Shown here: positions 15,013 through 25,840 of the stretch, in pieces
Layout of the letters: each line of letters begins with the position of its first letter
Position numbering within the stretch: position 1 is the first letter of the stretch
The notes under the pieces: model-generated
Seen by the model: only the letters and a program-made list of their open reading frames with translations
The model's database searches: none
Told to the model about the DNA's origin: nothing
Program-made: the position numbers and the translations under genes
Assembly: GCA_905221605.1 (NCBI GenBank)
Contig: CAJNDS010002528.1
Span: 185,001-249,000 of the forward strand
DNA: 64,000 bases
DNA from: Symbiodinium natans
Taxonomy: Eukaryota > Sar > Dinophyceae > Suessiales > Symbiodiniaceae
Direction of reading: 5' to 3'

Positions 15013-18000
15013 CTCTCCCAAGAAGTCATGGCTGCTTTAGGGATGTCATGCGCTGCTTCGCTCACCCTAAGAGAGGTTACGAGAATACCCCCCCCCCCCC
15101 ATGCCACACGCCAGTAACTCTATGATTCAGGAGTAGGCAAGCTGTAAGCTGCGCTGCATGTTGCGAAGAGGTAGTCGAAGCACATGTCCAAGACATATGT
15201 TTCGACTGGGTGGTGGTACTTGCTGCCAGATGCCCGCGAAGAATGCAAAACCAAGCAGCTGTGCCAATCCAGAGTGGAGGTATATGGAGGTATGGAGGCA
15301 TGTACGGAAGACTTGGTAGAGGTATCAGAAGTGCAGAGGGCCTGCAGAACTCACGTGCGCAGCGTCTGGTCGCGGGGCTTCCCGTGCCTCCAGGGACAAT
15401 GCCCTGTCAAACAAGGGTGCTCCAAGCGTGCAGTGCAGGTATGTTCGGCGTCTTGTGCGAACGCTTGCTGAGTTGAGGGATGAGAACGAGCAGATGTTCC
15501 TGTCGCTTGGCTACGCTAGGTCCGCTAGGTGCTGGCAGTGGCCCCCCCAAGAAGAACCTTGCGGGATCTTTGCGAAGTGTGAACAGGGAGGCGTAAACGA
15601 TGGCTGGGCCCGGGAATCTACCAAGGTCAGCTGGGCCACGCAATGCCAAGAACGCGGAGCTCTGTGAAACCCTGTTGCTCGACCAAACCACCGTGCCCCC
15701 TGCACAGGGGCAGCATTGCTCGACCCTCAGGTATGGCATCGATCTGTTCTGCGGAATGCCAGACAAGCACGTGGGCCACAAGAAGAAGACGTGCCTTGTT
15801 TGGCTTGATTTTAGGAGCTTTGCTAGGATGATGCCCGCATTGCATCGCGTTTCATCTCTCTTGTGGCTTCCGCTGTTGTTTTCCGGCTAGATACCTTGAG
15901 TCGCAATGTTCAAGGACCTCCTATTTTGACCGCCTCTGGACAAAGGGTCAGCACCTGGACGCTTTCCAAGAGTTGTGCTAGGCATATCCACTATTTGCAG
16001 TATTTGTGCTCGGACATGCTGCACGAAGCAAGAAGCACCCATCTGGGTCCAGAGTCCTTCTGGCATCTGAGGACAGATACTACTTCATGGTTCAAAAAGC
16101 TTGAGCTCGAACAAAGTCCAGAGGGACCCTCCGACCTGTACAAAACTGACTGCTGCACCACAAGCGAAGGTTGAAGCCCCCACCATGGGGAAAAAGAGTC
16201 GCAGGGAGAAACCTCTGCTACCAGCCTTGCGTTGAGCACCAGAGGGGCACCTCGCAAGCCGGTCATGATGGGAGTATCTGAGGCCACCAGGAGCAGCTAG
16301 CTCTCAGAGCACAGGAGCAGGAGGACACGGAGCAGCAGCTGCGGAAGCTGCAGCAGGCAAGGACAGTACATGGCTCCCTTGGCGCACGTCTCGATGTTTG
16401 AGATCTTGAAATCAGCATGGGGGCCCTTCTATCGACAAGCAGCATGCCATTGAGGCACACTCTCAAAGAGCCGGCCTCAGACTGATTGGAGTCAGGGAAG
16501 TTGTATGAGTCGGAGTTGTAGAGCGTGGATTCTAAAGTCCTGAAGGCCCTTTGACATGCCGGGTGCACTGAAGGAAAGCTTAGAATCCTCAAAGGTGTTG
16601 CAGTGATTCACAGCATGGTACCTTAAACTGATGCCAAAAAAGGCCGCACTTCGTCTGGAGTTGCCCCCCAACCCGACGTTGCCGAGCAGGGTCCGAAGGT
16701 CGAAAGGTGTGAGGTGTTTCCGAGCTTCAACAGTTGCGAGTGTCTACGGTATTTTTGAGTGCGTAGATCGTTCGCTTCATTGATTCATGGTGTGTGCTTT
16801 GTCTTGGGGGGGATCTTAGCTCATCGGAGCTGGGTAGAAGATGTGCGTCGAGCTGCAAGATTAAGTATGGATTCGTCTCTATAATGTTGCAAGCATTCCC
16901 CACAGCAGATGCGACGAAGGAATGTAACATATTATCGCCGAAAGCCTTTCAGATCCACAACCGAAAGGCTTGTACGAACAGCTGTTTGTCAAGGCCTGGC
17001 AAGGCAGCGCCAGATGGAAGGCGAGCGTCAAACGGATGTGGAATCTCACGAGGTAATGGGCTTACAGACGGCTTATTCCGATGTCGCTGAGCTGACGAGT
17101 CAAGTGTTGCGAACGTTGCATGCATGCCCAAGATCCTCGCAACATTCGCCAGCACCATCAGACCATGTCTTGGGCAGTCGGGACGTTGCGTGCCTCTCTG
17201 TAAGATCTGCAAGCTTTTGAAGTAACTGCGCCCAATTCCATGACAAACTTATACAGGAACATCGCACGTCGCAGGGTGCCGCAGGGCGAGTAGAGAAGCG
17301 CCATGAAGCGCCTGGCCACCGGGAGGGCTGAGCCACAAGCCCGTGTGTTTGGCAGTGCCCATGGAGTGCCGGTGCTACATCGCCCTTTGTCGCAGTCCAG
17401 GCAGAGATTTTACCAAGTGAGGTTGCAACGGTTGCAAAAGGACCGTGTCATGATTGCAGTCTAGTAAGGGATGACCCGTTAGCTCGTCAACGATATGCAA
17501 TTAAAGCAACGATGAGGTTCCGCAGGTTTGTTTTTGTCATGCGTGCCAAGCCTTTAAGATTCGGTCACTTGGCCTATAAGGTGAGGATAGCCAGCACGAT
17601 GACTTTCGTTCACAAAGGGGGCATCCCTTCCGATACATCAAATCCTCAATCCGAACGGCCACCGCTGTCCAAAATGAGAAAGAATGAACCTTTGACTGCG
17701 AGGATGAAATAGGCACACAGTGCAGCCCCGCACTGTACAATCCTCTGAAAGATTTGCCAAGGTAAAGCAGAGATCACAGGCGTCACATGTCGCTGGCATG
17801 GTCCCCACGTCCTCATCAAGCCAGCTTCGAGCTCGCCTCAAGTGCTTGCAGTTCCCGCCTTCAAGGTTCATAGCATTTGCAGCCTCGCTCTACTTCTCTA
17901 CGCTTGATGCTGTCCCGGCCTAGGATTACCACTATCGGCGTGAACCGTCTTGGCGAAAGCCCTTGTGCCAGCGAAACAGCTTGGTGCAGTACACGAAGGC

Positions 18001-18452
18001 TTCTTGGCTGACCAGACTAGCTGTGACTAGCTTCGCGTGCGCGCCCGTGCTCACTCCTGGTACACCTGCACTCAAGGACATTTCTGCCAACGGCTCCGTA
18101 CGAAATTGGGAAGACGTGCTAGCTCTGCTGGCTCTGCTCCCATCCGTCCGCCTTCGACCAGACGAGGCTCGACCCGTGCTGTGGAAAGTCGAGGCCCTCG
18201 AAAATCGTACAAATAATAGCAACAATTAGCAATTAAAGCAACAAATATCGACAACTAGCAAAACGATAGCAATCAACGCAACAAATATCAACAGATAGTA
18301 AAAATAGTAAGAGTAGTAGGACTCGTAAAAAACGTAACAAATAGACAAAAAAAGTCACGAAGGTTTTCTTCGGAGCGGCTCTTGGTCGGCGGCTTGATGG
18401 CACCCAGACAGCTCAGCCTACCTGACGCTCGCGATGCTCAAAGCTGCCCTAC
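15013..18452. other. Intergenic or unresolved intronic DNA; one coiled-coil-like exon
   Basis: No complete gene is readable. A short stretch at about 16299-16370 encodes AQEQEDTEQQLRKLQQARTV after an AG and could be an exon of a coiled-coil protein. An ATG frame at 15600-15890 (96 aa) has no recognisable motif. 18190-18360 is AT-rich with dispersed AGCAACAAATATC repeats. A C14-type run lies at about 15089-15102. Confidence 0.35.
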
Positions 18453-18551
18453 ACCCTAAACCCTAAACCCGAAACCCTAAACCCTAAACCCTAATCCCTA
18501 AACCCTAAGCCCTAAACCCTATACCCGAAACCCTAAACCCTAAACCCTATA
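18453..18551 (+). repeat. Interstitial telomere-like array (CCCTAAA)n
   Basis: About 14 degenerate CCCTAAA units with single-base variants (CCCGAAA, CCCTATA, CCCTAAG). It ends at a TTCACAG-like acceptor sequence. The same heptamer is the telomere repeat of dinoflagellates and plants; unique sequence on both sides shows this is not a chromosome end. Confidence 0.9.
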
Positions 18552-20049
18552 TTCACAGTTTGCGAGACAGAAGTCTGAGGCTTGGCAAGGACGATGGCCG
18601 AAACATCTGTCGGGAGTGTGTGTGTGTGTGTGTGTGTGTTGTCGTGGGTTATGAGTTATGAGCGACCTCGTTTTGGTTGGGGACGAACTTTTTTTAGAGT
18701 TTGGCACCTCGCCCGGAGGTCGCCTTTGGATCCTCCGCCCTCCGCCTTTGGTCACGGGAGGTCCATAGGGTGGGGTGCATAGGGAGGAAAGCGTTCATAG
18801 AGGTTCACAGGAGATCCCCATAGCTGGACGGCCCTGTGGCCAAACATGAGGCGGGAGAATCCTAGCACCTGGGTCCAGGGTGTTCAATACAAGGGAGGAA
18901 AAACGTGTGCATGCATCTACGTGGGAAGTTTGTGCACTACTGTAAACTGATCATGCAAGCGTTTGCACTTGGGTGTCGCGCGAAAGCAAGGGAGGTTCCC
19001 CGGGGTCTCCGGGTGGCAACGTCCCCCAAAAAGCGAGTTTTGGACGTGGTGGGTGCCTGAGAATTCTCCCAAGACTCCTACTGCCCGAGGCATGGGCGGA
19101 TAGCAAGTTTTTTTTTTTTTTTTTTTTAAGGGAATGTGGGAATGTGCAGTTGCAGGAGAGGCAGTGGCAATTCGCATTGACCATCCTGGAGTCCATGACC
19201 GTGTGCGAGAGCCTGCAGCCCAATCTCATCACCTGCAGTGCAACAGTCCAAGCCCCAGGGCGCTAGTGTAGGTTGATGATGGTTGATGTATCGTTGATGT
19301 GGCATCCGGCCTGTTGGCTTTTTTGTCTGCCGCGCCGACTCTCTTCTGTGCTGGTGTTGCCGGAGAACGACTCTTTATGACCAACCAGGATTGCCGTTTT
19401 GCTTTCGTTCTCGGAAGAGAAATTTGCCAAAGCAGAAGTCGAGAAAGACCTGGGGTGGCTACTGAAGTCGATGGTCACCTGCTTCGTTTCGCTGCAGCCC
19501 GATTTGCCAGCGTGCCCAAGCCAAGACATGTACTAGACAGACGGACCCAGATTGATTCCGAGTCTTGAAAGATGAAAAAAACTGTGAAGATAGTTATAGG
19601 TAGCGGGAAATTCTGTGAGTCATGAAGCCGATGTCTGGCTCCACCATCCGTCTTCATGCCCGCATCGGCTGTGCATAGCTCCCAAACTTGACCGTTGATC
19701 CAGCTTGGTGAACATGATGTGTTTCCATGCGCCGCTGCCTCGCTCAGTCGGCTCCACCACCTTTTACAATCCTGTCGGCTGGAAATTCATTGAAATCTGT
19801 CCGGACGAATGGTTCTTGCCAAAATGCTTTCACGAGATATTTCACTGAACTGGAATTGAGGTTGACAAGAATCCTCGGTTCAGCTTTACTACGACCCCAT
19901 CAGAAAGCTTAAGCACAACTCAAGTTTCTGGACAGCGTGGTGATAGGTGCTTGGGCTTCTACCCTGGCTGGAGGTTGTAGGACTCTTTTTGTTTTTTAAT
20001 CCTGCGGTCACCATGGTCCGGCCGCACCCCTGAAGCACAGATGGGATAT

Positions 20050-20074
20050 CGGGGGGGGGGGGGGGGGGGGGGGG
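20050..20074. repeat. Poly-G run (about 24 G)
   Basis: An uninterrupted G run of about 24 bases follows GATATC. Similar G/C homopolymers at 12447, 15089, 43734, 48652, 52021, 52050 and 59586 show these runs recur across the window. Lengths may be affected by sequencing. Confidence 0.8.
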
Positions 20075-20288
20075 CATTGCCAAAACACGCTTTTTGCAAT
20101 TCTCCAGGAAGGTGTCTAGTCAGTCTACTCTCGATGCACATCCCTGGTGCAGGTGGCAGCATGCGCGAAGGGTCTCAAGTGGTTCCGAGCGTGTGCCGTC
20201 CTGGCCCACATGAGAAAGGATCGCAGTATACAGGCCAACACCATTGCCTTCGATTCGGCTTCCTGTCTTCATAGCAGTATATTATGAA

Positions 20289-20398
20289 GCAGGGTTTCTA
20301 TTTTTATTGGTGAGTGTATATAAGGTTCCTTTTTAATATTGGTGGGTGTCCTTTTGGGGGTACAAGAAATAAAAACCCCACTACATATCAAACCCTGC
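20289..20398. mobile_element. 110-bp hairpin element (MITE-like) with GCAGGGTTT inverted ends
   Basis: GCAGGGTTT at 20289-20297 and its exact complement AAACCCTGC at 20390-20398 bound an AT-richer element of exactly 110 bp. The inner arms also pair partly. It resembles the other two 110-bp elements in size but not in end sequence. Confidence 0.55.
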
Positions 20399-22015
20399 AT
20401 GTAGCAGATGAAGAATGTGATGTGTGTGATCTGACTGGGCCTACAAGCAGGAAGCAAATGCACCCGAGGCGATCACTGCTTGCGGTGGACGTAGTGGCAG
20501 CTGGGCACAGGCGGTTCATGTCTACGATGTCCTGCGAGTGCCTTGTCGGCTTAGCCTCGCGCCGAATGACCGAAGACTAAGACCGACGTGGTTTCACTTC
20601 AGTGAGCAGGTTCAGGGCCTGTCGCCCATCTGCATGACCTACAACTCTGCAATCAGCGCCTTCGAGCCCTTCAGCTGCGGGACTTTGGATTCTCAACGTC
20701 AGGCTTCCCTTGCCGTGGCAAAACACCAAGGTATCGGCAGCACTGGCAAAGAGGCCTTGAGTTTCTGCAGGACCATTGCTGTCTGTCAGCCTTCTAGAAA
20801 CTGAGCTTGCTTTCGCTTCATGAATGTTCGCGTGAAGACAGGAGCTCTTCGTGTGCCGCCCTGGCAAACGTGTTTTCCCAAACGTGGTCAGCTTCAACGC
20901 CGCTCTCGCCTGCTGCCGCAAGGCATCCAGGCTAGTGTTTTGCAGCAGGTGTCGCAAGGTTTAGCATGGTCTTCAGTTACTTGCTTTTGTTTTCTGGTAG
21001 TGGGGGCACTTGCCATGGTCTCATATGGTCTAACGCGACTCACGTGACTCACGTGGTCTCCTGTTGGTTGGACGATGGGGATCTGGCTCTTGGATGAGAT
21101 ACTTGGGGGGCAGACGGGCAAGCCTAATCATTAATCCCTGTGCCTGGCAGCATCGGGGCCCAGCAGCATGCGAGGGTGGTGAAGGGACGGGGTGCACGGA
21201 AATTCAGGTTGCTCGTGTTTAGTTCGGTTCAGAAATCATGCTGTATCGTATGCCGGGATTCATGTGGCTCGAATGTGAAGAGGTGGACGTGGTGGACCAG
21301 GTCCGGGGCAGTGGGGAGAACCAGGTAGGCTGCGTATTTGTTGGCGACTTGTGGGGTGGTGTGGTGTTTCGGTGAATGATGGAAGCCTTGGGGCACCTCC
21401 GTGGGCCTTGGAATGGAGCTATTGATGTTGAGTTGCCCCGGGTGGACGGGAGCACTGACACCTGGACCATTCTGCACCATCAGGACAATAGTCTGCCACA
21501 AACACGTGCCTGCCGGGTTGTTTCTCCTCGCCTTTTGCGCATCCGCCATTCCCGCTTGCCTTGTGCCGGTTGATCCCTCTTCTGCCCTGGCTGTGTACCA
21601 ACCACAGTAACAGTAGCAAGCAGCTTTCTGCCTGCCGAAGGGACCTTAATGCGGTTGGCTATTGTGTTACGCCGGCCTCAGAAGCAGTGGGGTGGCCAGT
21701 CTAGTACTGGAGCTGAAGCTTCCGGCCAGGTGTCGCAGTGGCAATGGGGCTTGCACCTGTGGAAAGGTGTGCGAAGGCATTTGGAAATTGATGCTGGGCA
21801 ACTCCCTGCGAAGGCCGGGCCAAGTCTTCCTTCTTGCGAGCTTGGCCCACACGGCACATGCGTGTAACAGGAAACGGCTGCGGATGATGTGTTGGCGGCT
21901 TAGAGTGTCGAGTCGGCAGGGCCAGTGTTCATTGGAACAGAGGGCAAGCTACCCAACAAAGGACATACGGATGCGCTGTCAGCGCCTGTGCATCTTGGCT
22001 CAGGATGTAGCGGGA

Positions 22016-23440
22016 GACAGGGAGACAGGAAGCAGGAGAGGCAGAGGGAAAGAGGGAGAGAGGGAGAAGAAGAGAAAAAAGAGAAGGTAGGAAAGAAGGA
22101 AGACAGAAAGAAAGAAAATAAAGAACGAACGAAAGAAAGAAAGACAGGAAGAAAGGGAAAAAGAAAGATCGAAAACACGAAACAACGATAGACAGATAGG
22201 AAGATAGAAAGAAGGAAAGAAGGAAAGAAGGAAAGAAGGAAAGAAGGAAAGAAGGAAAGAAGGAAAGAAGGAAAGAAGGAAAGAAGGAAAGAAGGAAAGA
22301 AGGAAAGAAGGAAAGAAGGAAAGATAGAAAGAAGGAAGGAAGGAAAGAAGGAAGGAGGGAAGGAAGCCAGGATGGAAGGAAGGAATAAATGAAGAAAGAC
22401 CGAAAGACCTAAACTCTGAAGGAAAGAACGAACGAACCGAAGAAACAGAAAGAAACAAACAAAACAATAAGGATAGAAAGAAAGCACGCAAGAAAGAACT
22501 CGAGCAGCAAAAAAGATGCAATAAACCAAATTAAGAGCAAACGAAAGAGCGAAAGAAATACAAACAGGAAGAGAGAAGTACCGATAGAAACAGTATAAAC
22601 AAGTAAAGAGATTAAGAAAGCAATAAAGAAAGAAGTGGATTGGCCCTGACTCCCTGCGACAGATCGCTGGAAGGGAGCCGGAAGTCTTTTTTGGAATGGG
22701 TGTGGTATAAAGGGTTGTTTAGCTTGGGGCCAGGAGCGCAGGAGGGAAGGAAAGAAGAAGAAGAAGAAGAAGAAGAAGAAGAAGAAGAAGAAGAAAGAGA
22801 GAGAGAGAGAGAGAGAAAGAGAAAGAGAAAGAGAAAGAGAACGAGAAAGAGAAAGAGAAAGAGAAAGAGAAAGAGAAAGAAAGAAAGAGAAAGAAACAAA
22901 GAGAGAAAGAAACAAAGAGAAAGAAACAAAGAGAAAGAAACAAAGAGAAAGAAACAAAGAGATAGAAAGAAAGAGAAAGCCAGAGAAAGCGAGAAGAATG
23001 GAACAAGAAATAAGTAGACGTTAGTTCTACTACGGCGCGACATGATGAACCATCGAAATAAAGACAGCGAAAGAACGGATGAGAGAGAGAGAGAGAGAGA
23101 CGTGGGGTGGAAAGATCCCCATCCCTCCATGCCCCGAAGAAGAAGAAGATGGAGGAGAGAGAGAGGGAGAGAGATTGACAAAGAAAAACAGAGAACGCCC
23201 TCTTCGGAGGCTAAGAAGTGCAAAAGAAGAATAATAATAAGAAGAATAAACAACATAAGAAGAAGATGCATAAGAAGAATAAGAAGAATAACAATGAGAA
23301 GAAGACGAAGAAGAATGATAATCAGAAGAAGCATAGGAAAAAGAAGCGGAAGAATAAGAAGAAGAATAAGAAGAATAATAAGAAGAAGAATAAGAAGAAT
23401 AAGAAAAAGCAGAGGACAACAAGAAAAGCGAGAGGCGCTT
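22016..23440 (+). repeat. 1.4-kb polypurine tract of GAAA, GAAG, GAA and GA microsatellites
   Basis: The plus strand is nearly all A/G from 22016 to 22635 and again from 22741 to 23440, interrupted by about 100 bp of unique DNA. It contains AAGAAGG/GAAAGAAG repeats (22200-22330), (GAA)n (22758-22795), (GA)n, (GAGAAA)n and AATAAGAAG blocks. Long 'open frames' here (Phe/Ser-rich or Arg/Lys-rich) are low-complexity artefacts. Mirror-symmetric purine runs like this can form intramolecular triplexes. Confidence 0.9.
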
Positions 23441-24107
23441 GCAGAGTCAAAGATCAAAATTCCTCCATCTTCGCGGTGGAAGGGCTAAGAGAGCTTGCAA
23501 GGATCATGGCTGGCAGTGGCAGTGGAGCTTGAACCTGCTTGATGAAGCCACCATTGCCGGACTCCGCCTGGACATACCCAGCATGAACTCCGCAATGAGC
23601 GCATGCGCGTGCCATGTCAGCATTGGTCCCTGGCTTGCTGGGAAGCATCATTTGGTTTTCGGGCCTTGCCGGAGCCTTCTCTCCCTGGTCAAGTGCAAGA
23701 ATCCGAACCGTCGCCACAGCTTTGCGTTCAGCGTGCAGATGTATGCCCAGCCCATGACTCAGGAAGAACAAAAGGTGGCAGACTTGTCTGGGACTCCTCC
23801 GCGAAATGCCGGCCGCAAGGCTCGCCGCGCCCTCGGAAGAGGAGAGAAAGAGAGGAGGAGGAGGAGGAGGGGAATCGTCGCCGTTGGGGCCTCGTTGACT
23901 TCATCGTCGGCTAGGGGCGGGGGCCGGGCAGACTTGCCTCTCGCCACAAGCAAGAGAGCAAGCATTCTTGAGGTGCCCACCCGGGTCTCTTACACCACTG
24001 CCTTGGGCGCCTTGGGTGGCATCAGCTCAAGCACTGACTTGGGACATCTGGTCCTGGAGGTGCGGGGAAGCTCGACCCTAAAACCCCAAACCCCTCCTGA
24101 GCGACGA

Positions 24108-24283
24108 AACCCTGAACCCTAAACCCTAAACCCTAAACCCTAAACCTGCGACGCGGATTCGCCCCAGCTGTGCAGGAGGGAAAAAAAAGCCCTAAACCCT
24201 AAACCCTAAACCCTAAACCCGAAACCCTGAACCCTAAACCCTAAACCCTAAACCTAAACCCTAAACCCTAAACCCTAAGCCTC
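24108..24283 (+). repeat. Interstitial telomere-like arrays (CCCTAAA)n, two blocks
   Basis: Blocks at 24108-24146 and 24190-24283 separated by about 40 bp of unique sequence. They lie just upstream of a pyrimidine-rich acceptor (ending CCCTCAG at 24316) and a PPR-like exon. Confidence 0.9.
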
Positions 24284-24886
24284 GAACACAGCTCTGCTCT
24301 CTCACCCGTGCCCTCAGCTGCTGATGGAGATGGTGGAGCAGAAGATCCAGCCCAACGCGCTTGGCCTGGGTATCTCCACGGATGCAGCTGAGGCCTGATT
24401 TGTCTTGACTTCTTGATGCTTGCAGCACAGATCTGTGCCTATCTGGCAATCCGGAATAATTATCTAACTTCTCGTACTGTGTAACTGTGAGACTGTGTCT
24501 GTGAGTGACTTTGAGGATGGGAGAATGGGACGGCTAGTTCAGCTACTTATGATGACTTCTGACAGCTTGAAAGAATTCAAGACTTGACCCCTCCACTCCG
24601 CAACTTCTCCGTCTGGAGGCGATTGACACACCTTGTCACCCTGTCCCTACGATTGCAGGCGGCGGGCTTCCACTCCTTAGCGCCAGCTTTGATGGCCCAG
24701 ACGCACCGTGCCGGCGCTGCAGCGTGCGAGACTGCTGAAGACACCTTCGAGGACTTTGGTACCACTATTTTAGGAACTCAGGTCGCATAGCTAGCATCCG
24801 GTTTAGCGGTAAAAGTGGTCCGCTGCGTGTTTGGGTTTAGCGTTTGTGCGGAATCCAAGTCTTGTTTACCCGGGGTTGTGCTGGGT

Positions 24887-24950
24887 GTCCCAGTAGCTGT
24901 CCTTCATTGCTCAGAAAATGGGCGGAAAATGAAGGGACAGCTACTGGGAC
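24887..24950. other. Near-perfect hairpin, 22-bp stem
   Basis: GTCCCAGTAGCTGTCC at 24887 is repeated in inverse orientation ending GGGAC at 24950. The 22-nt left arm and 23-nt right arm differ by one extra base and enclose a 19-nt loop. A transcript would fold into a precursor-miRNA-sized hairpin; a short MITE is equally possible. Confidence 0.7.
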
Positions 24951-25132
24951 AACAAAACCTGATTTCTCGCGCGGAATTCCTTTGCATTAAAACCTTTGCA
25001 GGATTTGTCATTCAATGGCCTTTGTTTGTAGAGTATCCTATATTGAGGCCCTATCCCTGCAGCGGGCCTCCCCGAGCATGCCGGGAGTGCCCGCCCCCAG
25101 AGCCCAGAGTATCCTAGTCCGCAAAAGTCCCC

Positions 25133-25243
25133 CCTAAACCCTAAGCCCTAAGCCCAAACCCTAAACCCTAAACCCTAAACCCTAAACCCTAAACCCTAAA
25201 CCCTAAACCCTAAACCCTAAACCCTAAACCCTAAACCCTAAAC
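25133..25243 (+). repeat. Interstitial telomere-like array (CCCTAAA)n
   Basis: About 16 units, the inner ones perfect CCCTAAA, degenerating to CCCTAAG at the 5' side. Confidence 0.92.
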
Positions 25244-25740
25244 CTGGAGTGCACCCACCTTCAGCGAATTCAGCGGAGAGTCCCGCGACGGAAGCCTGTG
25301 GCGAAGTATCCGTAAAGTGGCAGGATGCATCAGGTAGCTGTAGCCCTAATTAGAGGTGTAGGGTGGGGCTGATCGAAGTAAGTAGTTCTAGTTGGTTTTG
25401 GTTTTGGTTTTGAAAAAGTTGGTGCTGTGTTAATTATGAGAAGCCTCGAAAACTCAGTGGACTCGTTGTCCTGTTAAGCTCAACTTTCGTATTGTTTGTA
25501 ACATTCGTACTCTTGCTGCACTCTTGCTATTGTTCGTACTAAATCAGTATTACTAGCTTTCTTAGTATTCTTAGATTTCTAAATGTTCTTAGTAGTATCA
25601 GTCGTTTTGCTTTGGTGCCTTGGACCTGTGGATTTTGTCACAGGAGGAAGACAGGCACGGAGACCACGCCGGCTTGGCCATCGCCTTGTTCTAAGCGGGG
25701 GTCCGATCTCCATCATGTCTAGTCATTCTAGTCATTCTGC

Positions 25741-25840
25741 TTGGGATGTTCACCCTTCTGTTAGCAGTCCTTAATGGGGATTATTTAGGGGGGGTTGCTA
25801 TAATCCCCATTAAGGACTGCTAGGTATAAGGGAACATCCT
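25741..25840. mobile_element. TTGGGATGTTC hairpin element, copy A
   Basis: An element of about 100 bp with outer ends TTGGGATGTTC / GGAACATCC. Its inner inverted repeat is perfect over 23 bp (25762-25784 with 25800-25822), around the sequence AGTCCTTAATGGGGATTAT. The flanks carry CTGC on both sides, a possible 4-bp target duplication. Related copies are at 49931-50036 and 54852-54945. Confidence 0.75.

Larger units (their letters stand above)
19149..24365 (+). pseudogene. Scattered exons of a pentatricopeptide repeat (PPR) gene, probably decayed or with very large introns
   Basis: Seven separated stretches read as PPR helices: 19160-19255 (WQFALTILESM then LQPNLITCSA), 20603-20670 (LSPICMTYNSAISAFE), 20735-20790 (HWQRGLEFLQ), 20878-20931 (NVVSFNAALACCRKAS), 23507-23605 (WSLNLLDEA then IPSMNSAMSACA), 23968-24012 (VPTRVSYTTALGAL) and 24317-24363 (LLMEMVEQKIQPNA). 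PPR proteins bind organelle RNA, and dinoflagellates have many of this 'YNAAISAC' type. The order and strand are consistent with one gene. Several pieces run into stops where a splice site would be needed, and the intervals hold telomere-like arrays, a poly-T tract, a G24 run and a 1.4-kb polypurine tract. I cannot tell an active gene with bloated introns from a pseudogene. Confidence 0.5.

Noticed and set aside
22612-23457. 281-codon minus-strand frame rich in Leu/Ser/Phe, resembling a membrane protein
   Set aside because: Translation of the polypyrimidine strand of microsatellites; low complexity only.
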